Part shown: piece after piece, positions 17,586 through 25,708 of the stretch
Layout of the letters: the number at the start of each line of letters is the position of its first letter
Position numbering within the stretch: the stretch's first letter is position 1
DNA from: JBBQNR01 sp963774075
GTDB taxonomy: Bacteria; Actinomycetota; Thermoleophilia; Solirubrobacterales; JBBDJG01
Reading direction: 5' to 3'
NCBI GenBank assembly: GCA_963774075.1
Contig: CAVZDP010000002.1
Location: 620,001-684,000 of the forward strand
DNA: 64,000 nt
Translations under genes and position numbers: made by a program
The notes under the pieces: generated by a model
Database searches by the model: none
The model's input: the letters and a program-made list of their open reading frames with translations, nothing else
What the model was told of the DNA's origin: nothing

Positions 17586-17688
17586 GTGGCGAAGCTAGCG
17601 CAGGGTGCACCGCCCGCGCGCCAGACGGCGCGGCGGGCGGTGAGCATTTCGGCGCTCGCTAGGAGCCTTTAACGGAATGCCCGCCGCG

Positions 17689-17797
17689 CCTGACGCGGCG
17701 AAAATCGAGTTGCCCAAGGACGCAGGGAGGCCGCATACCCAAGTGGTATGCGGCCGACCAAGGACGCCGGGAAACGAAGATTTGCAGCCGCGTCAGG
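17689..17797. other. structured intergenic element (candidate ncRNA or dispersed repeat)
   Basis: An outer perfect 11-bp inverted repeat (CCTGACGCGGC at 17689-17699 and GCCGCGTCAGG at 17787-17797) is extended by AAATC/GATTT. It encloses an inner perfect hairpin GGCCGCATACC-CAAGT-GGTATGCGGCC at 17729-17755. Two direct CCAAGGACGC segments flank the inner hairpin. It sits between the aquaporin 3' end and the DUF3352-like gene start. No known RNA family is recognised and the transcribed strand is unknown. Confidence 0.5.
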
Positions 17798-17833
17798 TGT
17801 GGTGGGTGTTTCTGTTAAGGGCTCCAAGGGCCG

Positions 17834-18619
17834 CTAGCGGTCTACGTCCTGCCGCAGCCCTGCCGGCCCGGCGCCGGGCGCCGCGCGCGGGCCGCCGAGA
17901 CGAGCCTCGACGAACAGGTACCAGTACGTCACCGCTCCGAGCAACCCGCCGACCAGCGGGCCGACGATGTAGAGCCAGGCGTCATCCCACGAGCCGGATA
18001 CGAGCGCGGGGCCGAACCAACGCGCCGGGTTGAAGGAGCCGCCCGTGAGCGGGCCGCCGATCAGCACGATGAAGCCCAACGTGCCGCCGATCACTAGCCC
18101 AGCCCAGTCGCGCGTCGCGCGTGGGTTGACGGCAACGGCCGTGATGGCCCAGACCAGGAAGAACGCCCCGATCCCTTCGAGCACGGCTCCCTGTGCGACC
18201 CCGCCGAGCAGGGTGTCGTTGAGCGCGGGGGTCCCGACTTCGGCCGACTTGCCGCCGGGCGCCACTGTCCCGTCGGCGATCTGATCTGCGAGCACGAACT
18301 TCGTCACGAGCGCGCCGGCCACGGCTCCGGAGAGCTGAAGCAGGATGTAGACGATCGCGTCGTTCGGGCGCATCTTGCGTAGCGCGGTAAGCGCCACGGT
18401 CACCGCGGGGTTCAAGTGGGCGCCGGAGATGCTTCCCAGGGACTGCACCAGCATGAACAGGACCAAGACGTGCACGAGCCCCACCACGACGTAGTCGGAG
18501 CCACCGCCGCCGCCCGGGGTGACGAACAGAACCACCACCATCGTGACGGTGAAGACCAGGACGAAGGTCCCCAAGAACTCGGCCAGATACGCGGCCGGTG
18601 ATCGCTGTTCCAACTTCAC
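17834..18619 (-). CDS. aquaporin / MIP family channel
   Basis: A 261-residue channel protein of the inner membrane with six predicted helices. The first NPA box is in SGAHLNPAVTVAL near 73 and the second is GGSFNPARWFGPAL near 206, the aquaporin half-helix signatures with the usual Arg after the second box. A long extracytoplasmic loop (about residues 108-135) contains ADGTVAPGGKSAEVG. A GTG at 18619 is adopted, but the GGAGG site is optimally spaced for the TTG at 18613, two codons later. Whether it passes water, glycerol or another small solute cannot be read from the sequence. Confidence 0.93.
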   Translation of the reverse strand: MKLEQRSPAAYLAEFLGTFVLVFTVTMVVVLFVTPGGGGGSDYVVVGLVHVLVLFMLVQSLGSISGAHLNPAVTVALTALRKMRPNDAIVYILLQLSGAVAGALVTKFVLADQIADGTVAPGGKSAEVGTPALNDTLLGGVAQGAVLEGIGAFFLVWAITAVAVNPRATRDWAGLVIGGTLGFIVLIGGPLTGGSFNPARWFGPALVSGSWDDAWLYIVGPLVGGLLGAVTYWYLFVEARLGGPRAAPGAGPAGLRQDVDR

Positions 18620-18705
18620 ACCTCCAGATGTCGCCTGGGAGCTCGGATATCGCCCCGGGAGCCTGAGCGCGGCAGTCTATACAGCAAGACGGTCAGCGGG
18701 ACGTT

Positions 18706-18720
18706 CCCGCCCGAGGCGGG
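18706..18720 (-). terminator. short G+C hairpin downstream of the 18794 gene
   Basis: CCCGCC-CGA-GGCGGG is a perfect 6-bp hairpin in the spacer between the hypothetical gene at 18794 and the aquaporin gene (both on this strand). It has no T-run, so only weak terminator support. The rest of 18620-18793 shows no gene. Confidence 0.3.
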
Positions 18721-18793
18721 TCAGACCCGTGCATGCCCGCCCTGAGCGTGGGCGAAACCGGGCCTGACCGGGCGGAGCGAGCCCGAACTCGCA

Positions 18794-19156
18794 TCATTGG
18801 GCGCGGCGGCGGGAGAACTCGCGGCGGGCGCTCTCCGGCCGGCCCCACATGGGGACCACCTCGACGCGCCCCGCGCGCACCTCCCGGAGGGCGAGCTCGC
18901 CCTTGATCCCGGCGTCGTCCAGCTGCCGGAGCGCCACCCGGACCGTCGGGGCGGCGGCCGCGTGCCCGAAGCTGTGGGCACAGAGCACCCTCCAATGCCA
19001 CTCGCCGTAGGAATAGGGCTGAGCGTTGCAGGCGGCGAGTATCACCGCCGCCTCCACGTAGCCGCTCTCATCCTCGATTCGCAGGTCGAGCTCCATGTCG
19101 GTCCAGTCGCTCGGGAGCGACTCCAAGATGCCGTCGAACGTCTCCGCCAGCCCCAT
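18794..19156 (-). CDS. conserved hypothetical protein
   Basis: A 120-residue protein from the ATG at 19156; longer readings upstream would run into the divergent YgfZ gene. The sequence opens MGLAETFDGILESLPSDWTD, has an acidic strand segment DMELDLRIEDESGY, then AYSYGEWHWR-like aromatic residues and AHSFGHAAAAP, ending in a basic tail. No signal peptide or membrane segment is present, so it is probably cytosolic. I do not recognise the family. It lies 55 bp from the divergent YgfZ start. Confidence 0.6.
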   Translation of the reverse strand: MGLAETFDGILESLPSDWTDMELDLRIEDESGYVEAAVILAACNAQPYSYGEWHWRVLCAHSFGHAAAAPTVRVALRQLDDAGIKGELALREVRAGRVEVVPMWGRPESARREFSRRRAQ

Positions 19157-19210
19157 CTCGATCCCAGCGTACCCGAGCCGCCGCGGCCCCCGAATAGAAT
19201 CGGTTGTCAC

Positions 19211-20173
19211 ATGGCGATCGGCGCACCACCTAACGTCGAGTCCGACTACCGGCTGCTGCGCGAGGGCGCGGGCATGCTCGACGTCGGAGCTCGCGGACAT
19301 GTCAGGGTCACCGGGCCGCAGGCCCGCGAGTACCTCCAGGGTCAGGTGACCAACGACGTCCTCGCGCTCGAGCCCGGGCAGGGCTGCTACGCCGCGTTGC
19401 TCAACCCCAAGGGCAGGCTGCTCACGGACATGCGGCTGCTCGTACGCGAGAGCGACGACGTGTGGCTCGACTGCGAGGAAGGCGCGCTCGAGGCACTGCT
19501 GGAGAACCTCCGTATGTACAAGATCGGTCGCGACGTCGAGGTCTCCGACGTCTCATCGGAGCGCTCGATTCTGGCCCTCATCGGCCCGGCTGCGGCCGAT
19601 CAGGCCGGCCTCGAGCGGCCGGCCGTAGAGCACTCCTCGATCGAGGTCGAGGTCGGCGGTGCCCGGGTGGTCGCGGTCACCACCGCGCTCGGCGTCGACC
19701 TCATGACCGCGGCGAAAGAGGCGGGGTCCGTCCGCTCCGCGCTCGCGGACAGCGGCGTTCAGGCCGTCGGGGCGGAGGCGGCCGAGGTGCTCCGGATCGA
19801 GAGCGGAACGCCTCGCTACGGGGTCGACATGACGACCGACAACCTCCCGGGAGAGGTGGGGCTGGATCGCAGCGCGGTCAGCTTCACGAAGGGCTGCTAC
19901 GTCGGCCAGGAGCCGGTCGCGCGGATGTACCACCGCGGACACCCCAACCGCCACCTCCGCGGCGTGAGGCTCGCCCGGCCGGCTTCGATGGCGAGCTCGC
20001 TCTTCTACGGCGAACGCGAGGTCGGGTCCATCACATCCGCTTGCGTCTCCCCCGCGCTGGGACCGATCGCGCTCGCCATCGTCAGGCGCGAGGTCGAACC
20101 GGGCGCGACCGTCGGCGTCGGAGAAGGGCGCGAGCCGGCGGCCGTCGTCGAGCTTCCGTTCGAACGCCCGTGA
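19211..20173 (+). CDS. ygfZ: YgfZ/GcvT-family folate-binding protein (Fe-S cluster assembly factor)
   Basis: A 320-residue protein of the GcvT fold. The hallmark KGCYVGQEPVARMYHRG near residue 227 contains the conserved KGCYxGQE Cys that defines YgfZ, which helps in maintenance of certain Fe-S enzymes in a folate-dependent way. An N-terminal GcvT-like region (GQVTNDVLAL, LNPKGRLLTDMRL) precedes it. The ATG at 19211 is chosen since upstream in-frame codons lie over the divergent gene and are not family-like. Its stop overlaps the acyltransferase start as GTGA, implying coupling. GcvT itself is excluded by length and by the KGCYxGQE motif. Confidence 0.9.
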   Translation: MAIGAPPNVESDYRLLREGAGMLDVGARGHVRVTGPQAREYLQGQVTNDVLALEPGQGCYAALLNPKGRLLTDMRLLVRESDDVWLDCEEGALEALLENLRMYKIGRDVEVSDVSSERSILALIGPAAADQAGLERPAVEHSSIEVEVGGARVVAVTTALGVDLMTAAKEAGSVRSALADSGVQAVGAEAAEVLRIESGTPRYGVDMTTDNLPGEVGLDRSAVSFTKGCYVGQEPVARMYHRGHPNRHLRGVRLARPASMASSLFYGEREVGSITSACVSPALGPIALAIVRREVEPGATVGVGEGREPAAVVELPFERP

Positions 20174-21165
20174 CGGCCCGCAGGACCCAGCACGCCCGCA
20201 CGTTGACCGCGGATAGCCCGTTGCTCGGAGGCCCGCTGCCGGCGGACGCGGGCGCCGAGGACGGCGCGCTGAGCCCCGCGTACGACGAGGCTCCGGACGT
20301 CTACCGCCTGCCCGAGCCGCAGCGCGAGCACGAGCCGGACCTCCGCGACCTCACCAGCCTGCTCCCGCCGACGGACCCCGAGCGCCAGGTGGACGACTGG
20401 GGGCGCTCGGAGCGGGTCTTCCGGATGATGGAGCCGCTTCTCAACCTCTATTACCGCTACTGGTTCAGGGTCGAGGTCGAGGGCATCGAGCGGATCCCGT
20501 CGGCGGGCGGCGCGCTGCTCGTGTCCAACCACTCCGGCGCCCTGCCGCCGGACGCCCCGATGATCATGCAGGCGATCCGGAACGAGCACCCGAGCCCGCG
20601 ACCGATCTACATGATGGGCGAGCACTGGTTCAAGGGCTATCCGGGCGTCGGCATGCTCGCCACCAAGATCGGCCTCGTCGCCGCCCATCCGGCCAACGCG
20701 CACCGCCTCCTGCACGACGAAGGAAAGCTCGCGCTCGTCTTCCCGGAAGGCCAGAAAGGGTCGCGAAAGGTCTTCTGGCAGCGCTACAAGCTGCGCCGTT
20801 TCGGACGCGGCGGCTTCGTCAAGACCGCCATCCGCGCCGGCGTGCCGATCGTCCCGATCGCGGTCGTCGGCGGCGAGGAGGCGATGCCGATCTTCGCCCA
20901 CGTCAAGCCGCTGGAGCGGCTCACGGGCCTGGTCTACTTCCCCGTCAACCACGCCTTCCCCCACTTCGGCGTGCTCGCCGGCCTCATGTACCTGCCGGCG
21001 AAGTTCCGCATCCGCTTCCTCGAGCCGGTCCACTTCGAACGCCGCGGTCCCGAGGCCGCCGACGACGTCGCCTTCGTGCAGCAGGCCGCGGACGACATCA
21101 GAGCGCGCATCCAGAGCTCGCTCAACGAGATGCTCCGACAACGGCGCTCGGTCTGGCTCGGCTAG
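20170..21165 (+). CDS. phospholipid/glycerol acyltransferase (PlsC-like)
   Basis: A 331-residue protein with an acidic N-terminal region of about 85 residues, then a PlsC-type acyltransferase domain. SNHSGALPPDAPM near 117 is the catalytic His/Asp block in the longer-spaced form seen in actinobacterial hemolysin-like acyltransferases, and VFPEGQKGSRK near 195 is the glycerol-3-phosphate-binding block. VPIVPIAVVGGEEAMPIF near 230 is the fourth block. The GTG start is inside the ygfZ stop (4-base overlap). It probably acylates a lysophospholipid at the inner membrane; the exact acceptor is unknown. Confidence 0.88.
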   Translation: MTARRTQHARTLTADSPLLGGPLPADAGAEDGALSPAYDEAPDVYRLPEPQREHEPDLRDLTSLLPPTDPERQVDDWGRSERVFRMMEPLLNLYYRYWFRVEVEGIERIPSAGGALLVSNHSGALPPDAPMIMQAIRNEHPSPRPIYMMGEHWFKGYPGVGMLATKIGLVAAHPANAHRLLHDEGKLALVFPEGQKGSRKVFWQRYKLRRFGRGGFVKTAIRAGVPIVPIAVVGGEEAMPIFAHVKPLERLTGLVYFPVNHAFPHFGVLAGLMYLPAKFRIRFLEPVHFERRGPEAADDVAFVQQAADDIRARIQSSLNEMLRQRRSVWLG

Positions 21166-21177
21166 GAAGGGAGCGGA

Positions 21178-21206
21178 CCCCCACGAGCCGCGACGGCTCG
21201 CTGGGG
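21178..21206 (+). terminator. stem-loop after acyltransferase gene
   Basis: A hairpin with the core CGAGCCG-CGA-CGGCTCG (21184-21200), extended by CCCC/GGGG, lies 13 bp after the acyltransferase stop. The T-run is missing, so termination is inferred from position and stem strength only. Confidence 0.4.
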
Positions 21207-21256
21207 CCCGGATGGGATAGGGTCTCCCTGCTCTGAAGAGGGAGCTGCAACCGCAG

Positions 21257-21697
21257 TTGGAGGGGCACTCAAGGACAGACCGCGTTCGGACACGGCGCGC
21301 CGGGCCGGCCGCAATCGTGGTCGCGGTCGCGCTCTTCTCCGCGTCCTGCGGTGGAGACGGCGAGCGCACGAGCAACCTGCGGCCTCCTTCCCCGGTGAAC
21401 CTCGCCGTCGTGATCCAGGACGACGAGGTGACTGTGTCGCCGCGGAAGATCGGGGCGGGGCCGCTGACGGTGCTGGCCAGCAACCAGTCGAGCGCATCGC
21501 ACCGCCTCACGATCGACGGGCCGCAGCTTCGTCAGTCGCTGGGCCCGATCAACCCGCAGGACACCGCGACGCTCAAGATCACGGTGCGCTCGGGGTCGTA
21601 CACGCTGTCTGCCGACGACGCGTCAGGCCCCGAGCCGGGGCGTCTGGTCGTAGGGCCGAAACGCCCGAGCTCCCAGAACGAGCTGCAGCTTCCTTAG
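21257..21697 (+). CDS. putative lipoprotein, cupredoxin-like fold
   Basis: About 146 residues from a TTG at 21257 (start uncertain; no strong ribosome site). The N-terminus is Arg-rich, then hydrophobic (AAIVVAVALFSASC), with a Cys followed by GGDGE as in a lipoprotein signal. The mature part is all-beta with alternating hydrophobics (EVTVSPRKIGAGPLTVLASN, TLKITVRSGSYTLSADD), the outline of a cupredoxin-like domain, but no copper-ligand Cys/Met/His set is seen. Location would be the outer face of the membrane. Function is unknown. Confidence 0.6.
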   Translation: MEGHSRTDRVRTRRAGPAAIVVAVALFSASCGGDGERTSNLRPPSPVNLAVVIQDDEVTVSPRKIGAGPLTVLASNQSSASHRLTIDGPQLRQSLGPINPQDTATLKITVRSGSYTLSADDASGPEPGRLVVGPKRPSSQNELQLP

Positions 21698-21762
21698 AGC
21701 CTGGCCGAAGACGGTCCCGGGCCGCGCGTGTGACCGCGATCACCGAAGGATCCATGCTTCCG

Positions 21763-21775
21763 TGCAATAGTTGCA
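21763..21775. promoter_or_regulatory. candidate MarR operator
   Basis: TGCAA-TAG-TTGCA is a perfect inverted repeat lying immediately before the TTG start of the marR gene. A third TTGCA half-site at 21779-21783 overlaps the start codon. The position would let MarR block its own transcription or translation initiation. Confidence 0.55.
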
Positions 21776-21778
21776 TGG

Positions 21779-22282
21779 TTGCAATCTTCTTCGTCTCAGG
21801 ACACCGTCGACCAGGCGGAGCTACGCGAGCTGGCGCGCCAACTGGCCGGCTTCTTCATCTACCTGGCGAACGTCAGCAACCGGGAACTGCTCTCGGAGAT
21901 CGCTGACCTCGACCTCTCTCTCACCCAGCTGAAGGCGTTGGCGCTGCTCGACACAGCGCCCGAGGTCCAGTCGGTCAAGCAGGTCGCCGAGGGTCTCGGC
22001 CTATCCCTCGCGGCGACCAGCCGGTCGCTCGACGGCCTCGTCAAGAGAGGTCTCGTCGAGCGCGAGGAGGACGCGCTCGACCGGCGCGTGAGGCGCGTTT
22101 GCCTGAGCGCCGCCGGAAAGCGCAGGGTCCAGACGGTGGTAGCGATTCGCGTGGCCACGCTCGAACGACTGTTGGAGACCTTCTCCGACCACCAGCGGGA
22201 GAGCTTGGCGACTGCGCTCGCCGCGGTTCTCGAGCGCGACGACATCAGTCGCTTCCAGCCGCGCAGGAGGGGATCCAGGTGA
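21779..22282 (+). CDS. MarR family transcriptional regulator
   Basis: A 167-residue winged-helix regulator starting at TTG. After a dimerisation helix (LARQLAGFFIYLANVSN) comes the HTH: LSLTQLKALALLD, then VKQVAEGLGLSLAATSRSLD (recognition helix), LVKRGLVEREED with the wing Arg pair in DRRVRRVCL. It overlaps the downstream MFS exporter gene by GTGA, so the pair forms a classic regulator-efflux operon in which drug or phenolic ligands relieve repression. The ligand is not inferable. Confidence 0.9.
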   Translation: MQSSSSQDTVDQAELRELARQLAGFFIYLANVSNRELLSEIADLDLSLTQLKALALLDTAPEVQSVKQVAEGLGLSLAATSRSLDGLVKRGLVEREEDALDRRVRRVCLSAAGKRRVQTVVAIRVATLERLLETFSDHQRESLATALAAVLERDDISRFQPRRRGSR

Positions 22283-23892
22283 CGCGTCTACACGCGATCA
22301 CGGAGCAAAACCGCAAGTGGTGGACGCTCGGCTCCATGTGCTTCGCGCTCTTCATGATCATGCTCGACAACACGGTCGTGAACGTTGCGCTGCCCTCGAT
22401 CCAGGCGAGCCTCGACGCATCCCTCTCGGGGCTGGAATGGACGGTCAACGCGTACACGCTCACGTTCGCGGTCCTGCTCGTGACCGGCGGCAGGCTGGGC
22501 GACATCTTCGGCCGCAGGCTCGCGTTCATGGTCGGCGTCGTCCTGTTTGCCCTTTCCTCTGCCACGGCCGGGTTCGCGCCCGACGCCACGTCGCTCGTCG
22601 TGAGCAGGGCTGTGCAGGGAATCGGTGCGGCGCTCATGCTGCCGGCCACCCTGTCCATCATCACGAACGCCTTCCCGGCGCACGAGCGCGGCAAGGCAAT
22701 CGGCACCTGGGCGGGCGTGTCGGCCCTCGCGCTCGCGATCGGGCCGGTCGTCGGCGGCTTCCTGACCGAGCACGTGAGCTGGCGCGCCATCTTCTTCCTC
22801 AACATCCCGGTCGCCGCCGCCGCCGTGCTGGTCGCGCTTGCGGCCACGCGCGAGTCACGCGACGAGACCGTTCCACGCAACGTGGACTACGCCGGCGTTG
22901 CGGCTCTCACGATCGGCGTCGGAGCTCTCGTTTTCGCGCTCGTCGAGGGCAACGGCTGGGGTTGGGGATCGCCGCGCATCCTCGGCCTGCTCGTCACTTC
23001 CGCTGTGGCGCTCGTCGCCTTCAACGCGATCGAGCTCAGGGTGCGCTACCCGATGATCGAGTACCGCTTCTTCCGCAGCCGCACTTTTCTGGGCACCAAC
23101 GGGGTCGCGTTCTGCGTCTCGTTCGCGATGCTCGCCATGTTCTTCTTCATGGCGCTCTACATGCAGAACATCCTCGGCTACTCACCCCTCGAGGCGGGCG
23201 TGCGCTTCCTGCCATCGACGCTCGTGATCATCGTCGCCGCCCCGATCGCCGGGCGCCTCACGGACCGCATCGGCGCCAAGGTGCCGATCGCCGCCGGCCT
23301 CTCGCTCGTCGCGCTCGCCCTCTACCTGCAGTCGCGCGTTACCGTCGACAGCGGCTACGGCCTGCTGCTGCCGTCCTTCTGCCTGATGGGGCTCGGGATC
23401 GGATTCGTGATGTCCCCAATGTCAACGGCCGCGATGAACTCGGTCAACGAGGCGAAGTCGGGCGCCGCATCGGGCATCCTCTCGATGAGCCGCATGGTCG
23501 GCGGCACCTTCGGCGTGGCCGCCGTCGGGGCGCTGTTCCAGAGCCTGAGCGACACGAAGCTGGACTCGAAGCTCGCCGACGCCCCGATCACCGATAGTCA
23601 GCGCACCTGGTTCGCGGAAAACCTCGGCTCAGGTGACGTCGCTGCCCGCCTCCAAGAGCTCCCTCCGGAAACCGCCGCCCAGGTCGGCCGGGCTCTACGC
23701 GAGGCGTTCGTTTCCTCGCTCTCCTCATCGATGAGGCTCTCCGCTGCGGTAGCCGCAGCCGGCGCCGTGATTGCGTTGGTGACCGTCGAGCACGTCGGGC
23801 GCAGGTCGACCGGGCGCGACGCCGCGCTCGCTCGTGACGTCGGGGCCGCGGCACCGGCTCAAGCGCGCCTCCCCACCGAGGCCCGACAATAG
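22279..23892 (+). CDS. MFS drug exporter, DHA2 (14-TM) family
   Basis: A 537-residue inner-membrane exporter from the GTG at 22279, which has AGGAGG 8 bases upstream and overlaps the marR stop. The family's motif D1/C pattern is visible: LDNTVVNVALPSIQ near 30, GGRLGDIFGRR near 67 (motif A), and the motif C region GPVVGGFL near 150. Fourteen hydrophobic helices and a long C-terminal helical tail fit EmrB/QacA proteins, which export drugs by proton antiport. Substrate is unknown; control by the adjacent MarR protein is likely. Confidence 0.92.
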   Translation: MTRLHAITEQNRKWWTLGSMCFALFMIMLDNTVVNVALPSIQASLDASLSGLEWTVNAYTLTFAVLLVTGGRLGDIFGRRLAFMVGVVLFALSSATAGFAPDATSLVVSRAVQGIGAALMLPATLSIITNAFPAHERGKAIGTWAGVSALALAIGPVVGGFLTEHVSWRAIFFLNIPVAAAAVLVALAATRESRDETVPRNVDYAGVAALTIGVGALVFALVEGNGWGWGSPRILGLLVTSAVALVAFNAIELRVRYPMIEYRFFRSRTFLGTNGVAFCVSFAMLAMFFFMALYMQNILGYSPLEAGVRFLPSTLVIIVAAPIAGRLTDRIGAKVPIAAGLSLVALALYLQSRVTVDSGYGLLLPSFCLMGLGIGFVMSPMSTAAMNSVNEAKSGAASGILSMSRMVGGTFGVAAVGALFQSLSDTKLDSKLADAPITDSQRTWFAENLGSGDVAARLQELPPETAAQVGRALREAFVSSLSSSMRLSAAVAAAGAVIALVTVEHVGRRSTGRDAALARDVGAAAPAQARLPTEARQ

Positions 23893-23898
23893 TTTCGG

Positions 23899-23987
23899 GA
23901 GACCGCCTCGAGGCGGGCTCTCTGGACTTTAGGTGTCCGGCGAAGCCGGCCCGATATTTGTTCGGGAGCCCGCCTCGAGGCGGGCTC
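23899..23987. repeat. paired palindromes flanking a GTGTCCG...CCCGATATT element
   Basis: Two copies of a 22-bp palindrome built on CCGCCTCGAGGCGG (23899-23920 with one mismatch; 23966-23987 perfect, GAGCCCGCCTC/GAGGCGGGCTC) are each followed by TCTGGAC. Between them is TTTAGGTGTCCGGCGAAGCCGGCCCGATATT (23928-23958; internal hairpin CCGGC-GAA-GCCGG). The middle unit recurs in variant form at 42263. It begins 7 bp after the MFS stop, so a terminator role is also possible. Confidence 0.6.
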
Positions 23988-24065
23988 TCTGGACCGCGAT
24001 AGCATTGCGCCCGCCGCGCCGCCCCGCGCGGCCGCGAAGGCATCGCACGGAACCGGAGGTATCAG

Positions 24066-25319
24066 TTGGCAAAGGCAGATGTGAAAGCGATCGACCAGCT
24101 CGACGTCGAACCCGGCGAGCTCCCGAAGACGATGACCGCCTGGGTGATCCGGCAGGAGCGCGAGGGCGAGCCGATAGACGCCTTCCAGATCGAGGAGATC
24201 GAGGTGCCCGAGCCGGGCCCGTTCGAGGTGATCGTGCGCGTGATGGCGGCCGGGGTCAACTTCAACAACGTCTGGGCGGCCCGCGGCGTGCCGGTCTCGG
24301 TCTTCCGCTACCACCCCGAGGACGACCACCACATCGGTGGCTCCGACGCGTCCGGCGTCGTCTGGAAGACGGGCCCCGGCGTAACGATGTGGAAGCCCGG
24401 CGACGAGGTCGTGATCCACTGCAACCAGTCCTCCTATGAGGACTACGAGACCCACGGCTTCGACCCCCTCGCGTCACCCTCCCAGAAGATCTGGGGCTAC
24501 GAGACGAGCTGGGGATCGTTCGCCCAGTTCACCAAAGTGCAGGCGCAGCAGCTGCTTCCGAAGCCCAAGAACCTCACCTGGGAGGAGGCAGCCTCGTACG
24601 GGCTGACCTACTTCACCGCCTACCGGATGCTCATCGACCGCTGCGAGCTGCAGGCCGGCCACAAGGTGCTGATCTGGGGAGCGGCCGGCGGACTGGGGGT
24701 CTTCGCCACCCAGCTCTGCAAGCTCGCGGGGGCGGACGCCTGCGGCGTCGTCTCTTCCGACCAGAAGGGTGAGCTCGTGGAGCAGCTGGGGGCCAGGGGC
24801 TACATCAACCGCAACGAGTTCGCCGGCATGATGCGAGTGGGGGGCGAGACGCCCGACGAAGAGAAGGCGCGCTTCAAGGAGTCGCGCCGGTTCGGCGGCG
24901 CCGTTCGCGAGGTGCTCGGCGACGACCCGGACATCGTGTTCGAGCACGTCGGCCAGGCGACCTTCCCGACGAGCGTGTTGGTCGTCAAGCGCTTCGGCAA
25001 GGTCGTCATCTGCGGCGCCACCTCTGGCTACAACCTCGACTTCGATGTGCGCTACCTGTGGATGCGCCAGAAGCAGATCATCGGCTCGCACTTCGCGAAC
25101 GCCTACCAGGCGAACGAGGCCAACAAGCTGATGGCCGACGGCAAGATCCGCCCGGTGCTGTGGCGCGTGATGCCCTTCGAGGGCGTCGCTGAGGCGCACC
25201 AGATGATGCGCGAGAACAAGCACCTCGGAAAGATCGCGATCCTCGTCGGCGCCGACAAGGAAGGCGAGGGGAAGACGGAGGAAGGACCCGGCGCGGTCAG
25301 GGCCGAGGTCGGCAATTGA
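24066..25319 (+). CDS. ccr: crotonyl-CoA carboxylase/reductase
   Basis: A 417-residue MDR-family enzyme that reductively carboxylates crotonyl-CoA to ethylmalonyl-CoA with NADPH and CO2, the first committed step of the ethylmalonyl-CoA pathway. Family hallmarks are MTAWVIRQEREGEP at about residue 22, AAGVNFNNVWAARG near 60, YHPEDDHHIGGSDASG near 79, GYETSWGSFAQF near 141, and the Rossmann segment LIWGAAGGLGVFATQL near 201. The TTG start follows GGAGG with 6 bases of spacing. Length matches CCR (about 420-450). Ethylmalonyl-CoA may also be an extender unit, but no polyketide synthase is in the window. Confidence 0.95.
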   Translation: MAKADVKAIDQLDVEPGELPKTMTAWVIRQEREGEPIDAFQIEEIEVPEPGPFEVIVRVMAAGVNFNNVWAARGVPVSVFRYHPEDDHHIGGSDASGVVWKTGPGVTMWKPGDEVVIHCNQSSYEDYETHGFDPLASPSQKIWGYETSWGSFAQFTKVQAQQLLPKPKNLTWEEAASYGLTYFTAYRMLIDRCELQAGHKVLIWGAAGGLGVFATQLCKLAGADACGVVSSDQKGELVEQLGARGYINRNEFAGMMRVGGETPDEEKARFKESRRFGGAVREVLGDDPDIVFEHVGQATFPTSVLVVKRFGKVVICGATSGYNLDFDVRYLWMRQKQIIGSHFANAYQANEANKLMADGKIRPVLWRVMPFEGVAEAHQMMRENKHLGKIAILVGADKEGEGKTEEGPGAVRAEVGN

Positions 25320-25383
25320 CGCAGTGGCGGTCGCCGGGACAGCGGACGTCGCCGCCCCGCGAACCGCGCAGGGAGTTACCTCG

Positions 25384-25674
25384 ATGGAGGTGATGACGAT
25401 CGAGTACCAGGCCACGCCCTTCCGGGCCGAGCGCCTGCTCTCGCTCTACCATCCCGCCGTTCCGCGCGTCCTCGCCTATGGAGCGGGCGGCTACCTCTTC
25501 TACCGCTCCGAGGACGACCCGGACCACTTCGTGCACGTCTCGTTCTGGAACGACCGCCGGGACTTCGACCGCTACTGGCTTTCCGAAGAGATGCAGCAGG
25601 TGCGGCAGAGCATCGCCGGGCTGCACGCACAGCCCGTGCTCCCCCATTGGGGCATCCTCGTCGATCGCGGCTGA
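25384..25674 (+). CDS. small dimeric alpha/beta-barrel-like protein
   Basis: A 96-residue protein from the ATG at 25384, preceded by GGGAG; a GTG at 25324, 5 bases past the ccr stop, is an alternative adding 20 residues. The pattern beta-alpha-beta-beta-alpha-beta (MTIEYQATPFRAERLLSLY, AGGYLFYRSEDDPDHFVHVS, FWNDRRDFDRYWLSEEMQ) resembles ABM/ferredoxin-fold dimeric barrel proteins. No catalytic residues are known to me. It follows ccr on the same strand and is probably co-transcribed. Confidence 0.6.
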   Translation: MEVMTIEYQATPFRAERLLSLYHPAVPRVLAYGAGGYLFYRSEDDPDHFVHVSFWNDRRDFDRYWLSEEMQQVRQSIAGLHAQPVLPHWGILVDRG

Positions 25675-25708
25675 GCGAGCCGGGCGTCCCGCGCCGCCTG
25701 CCGCTCGC

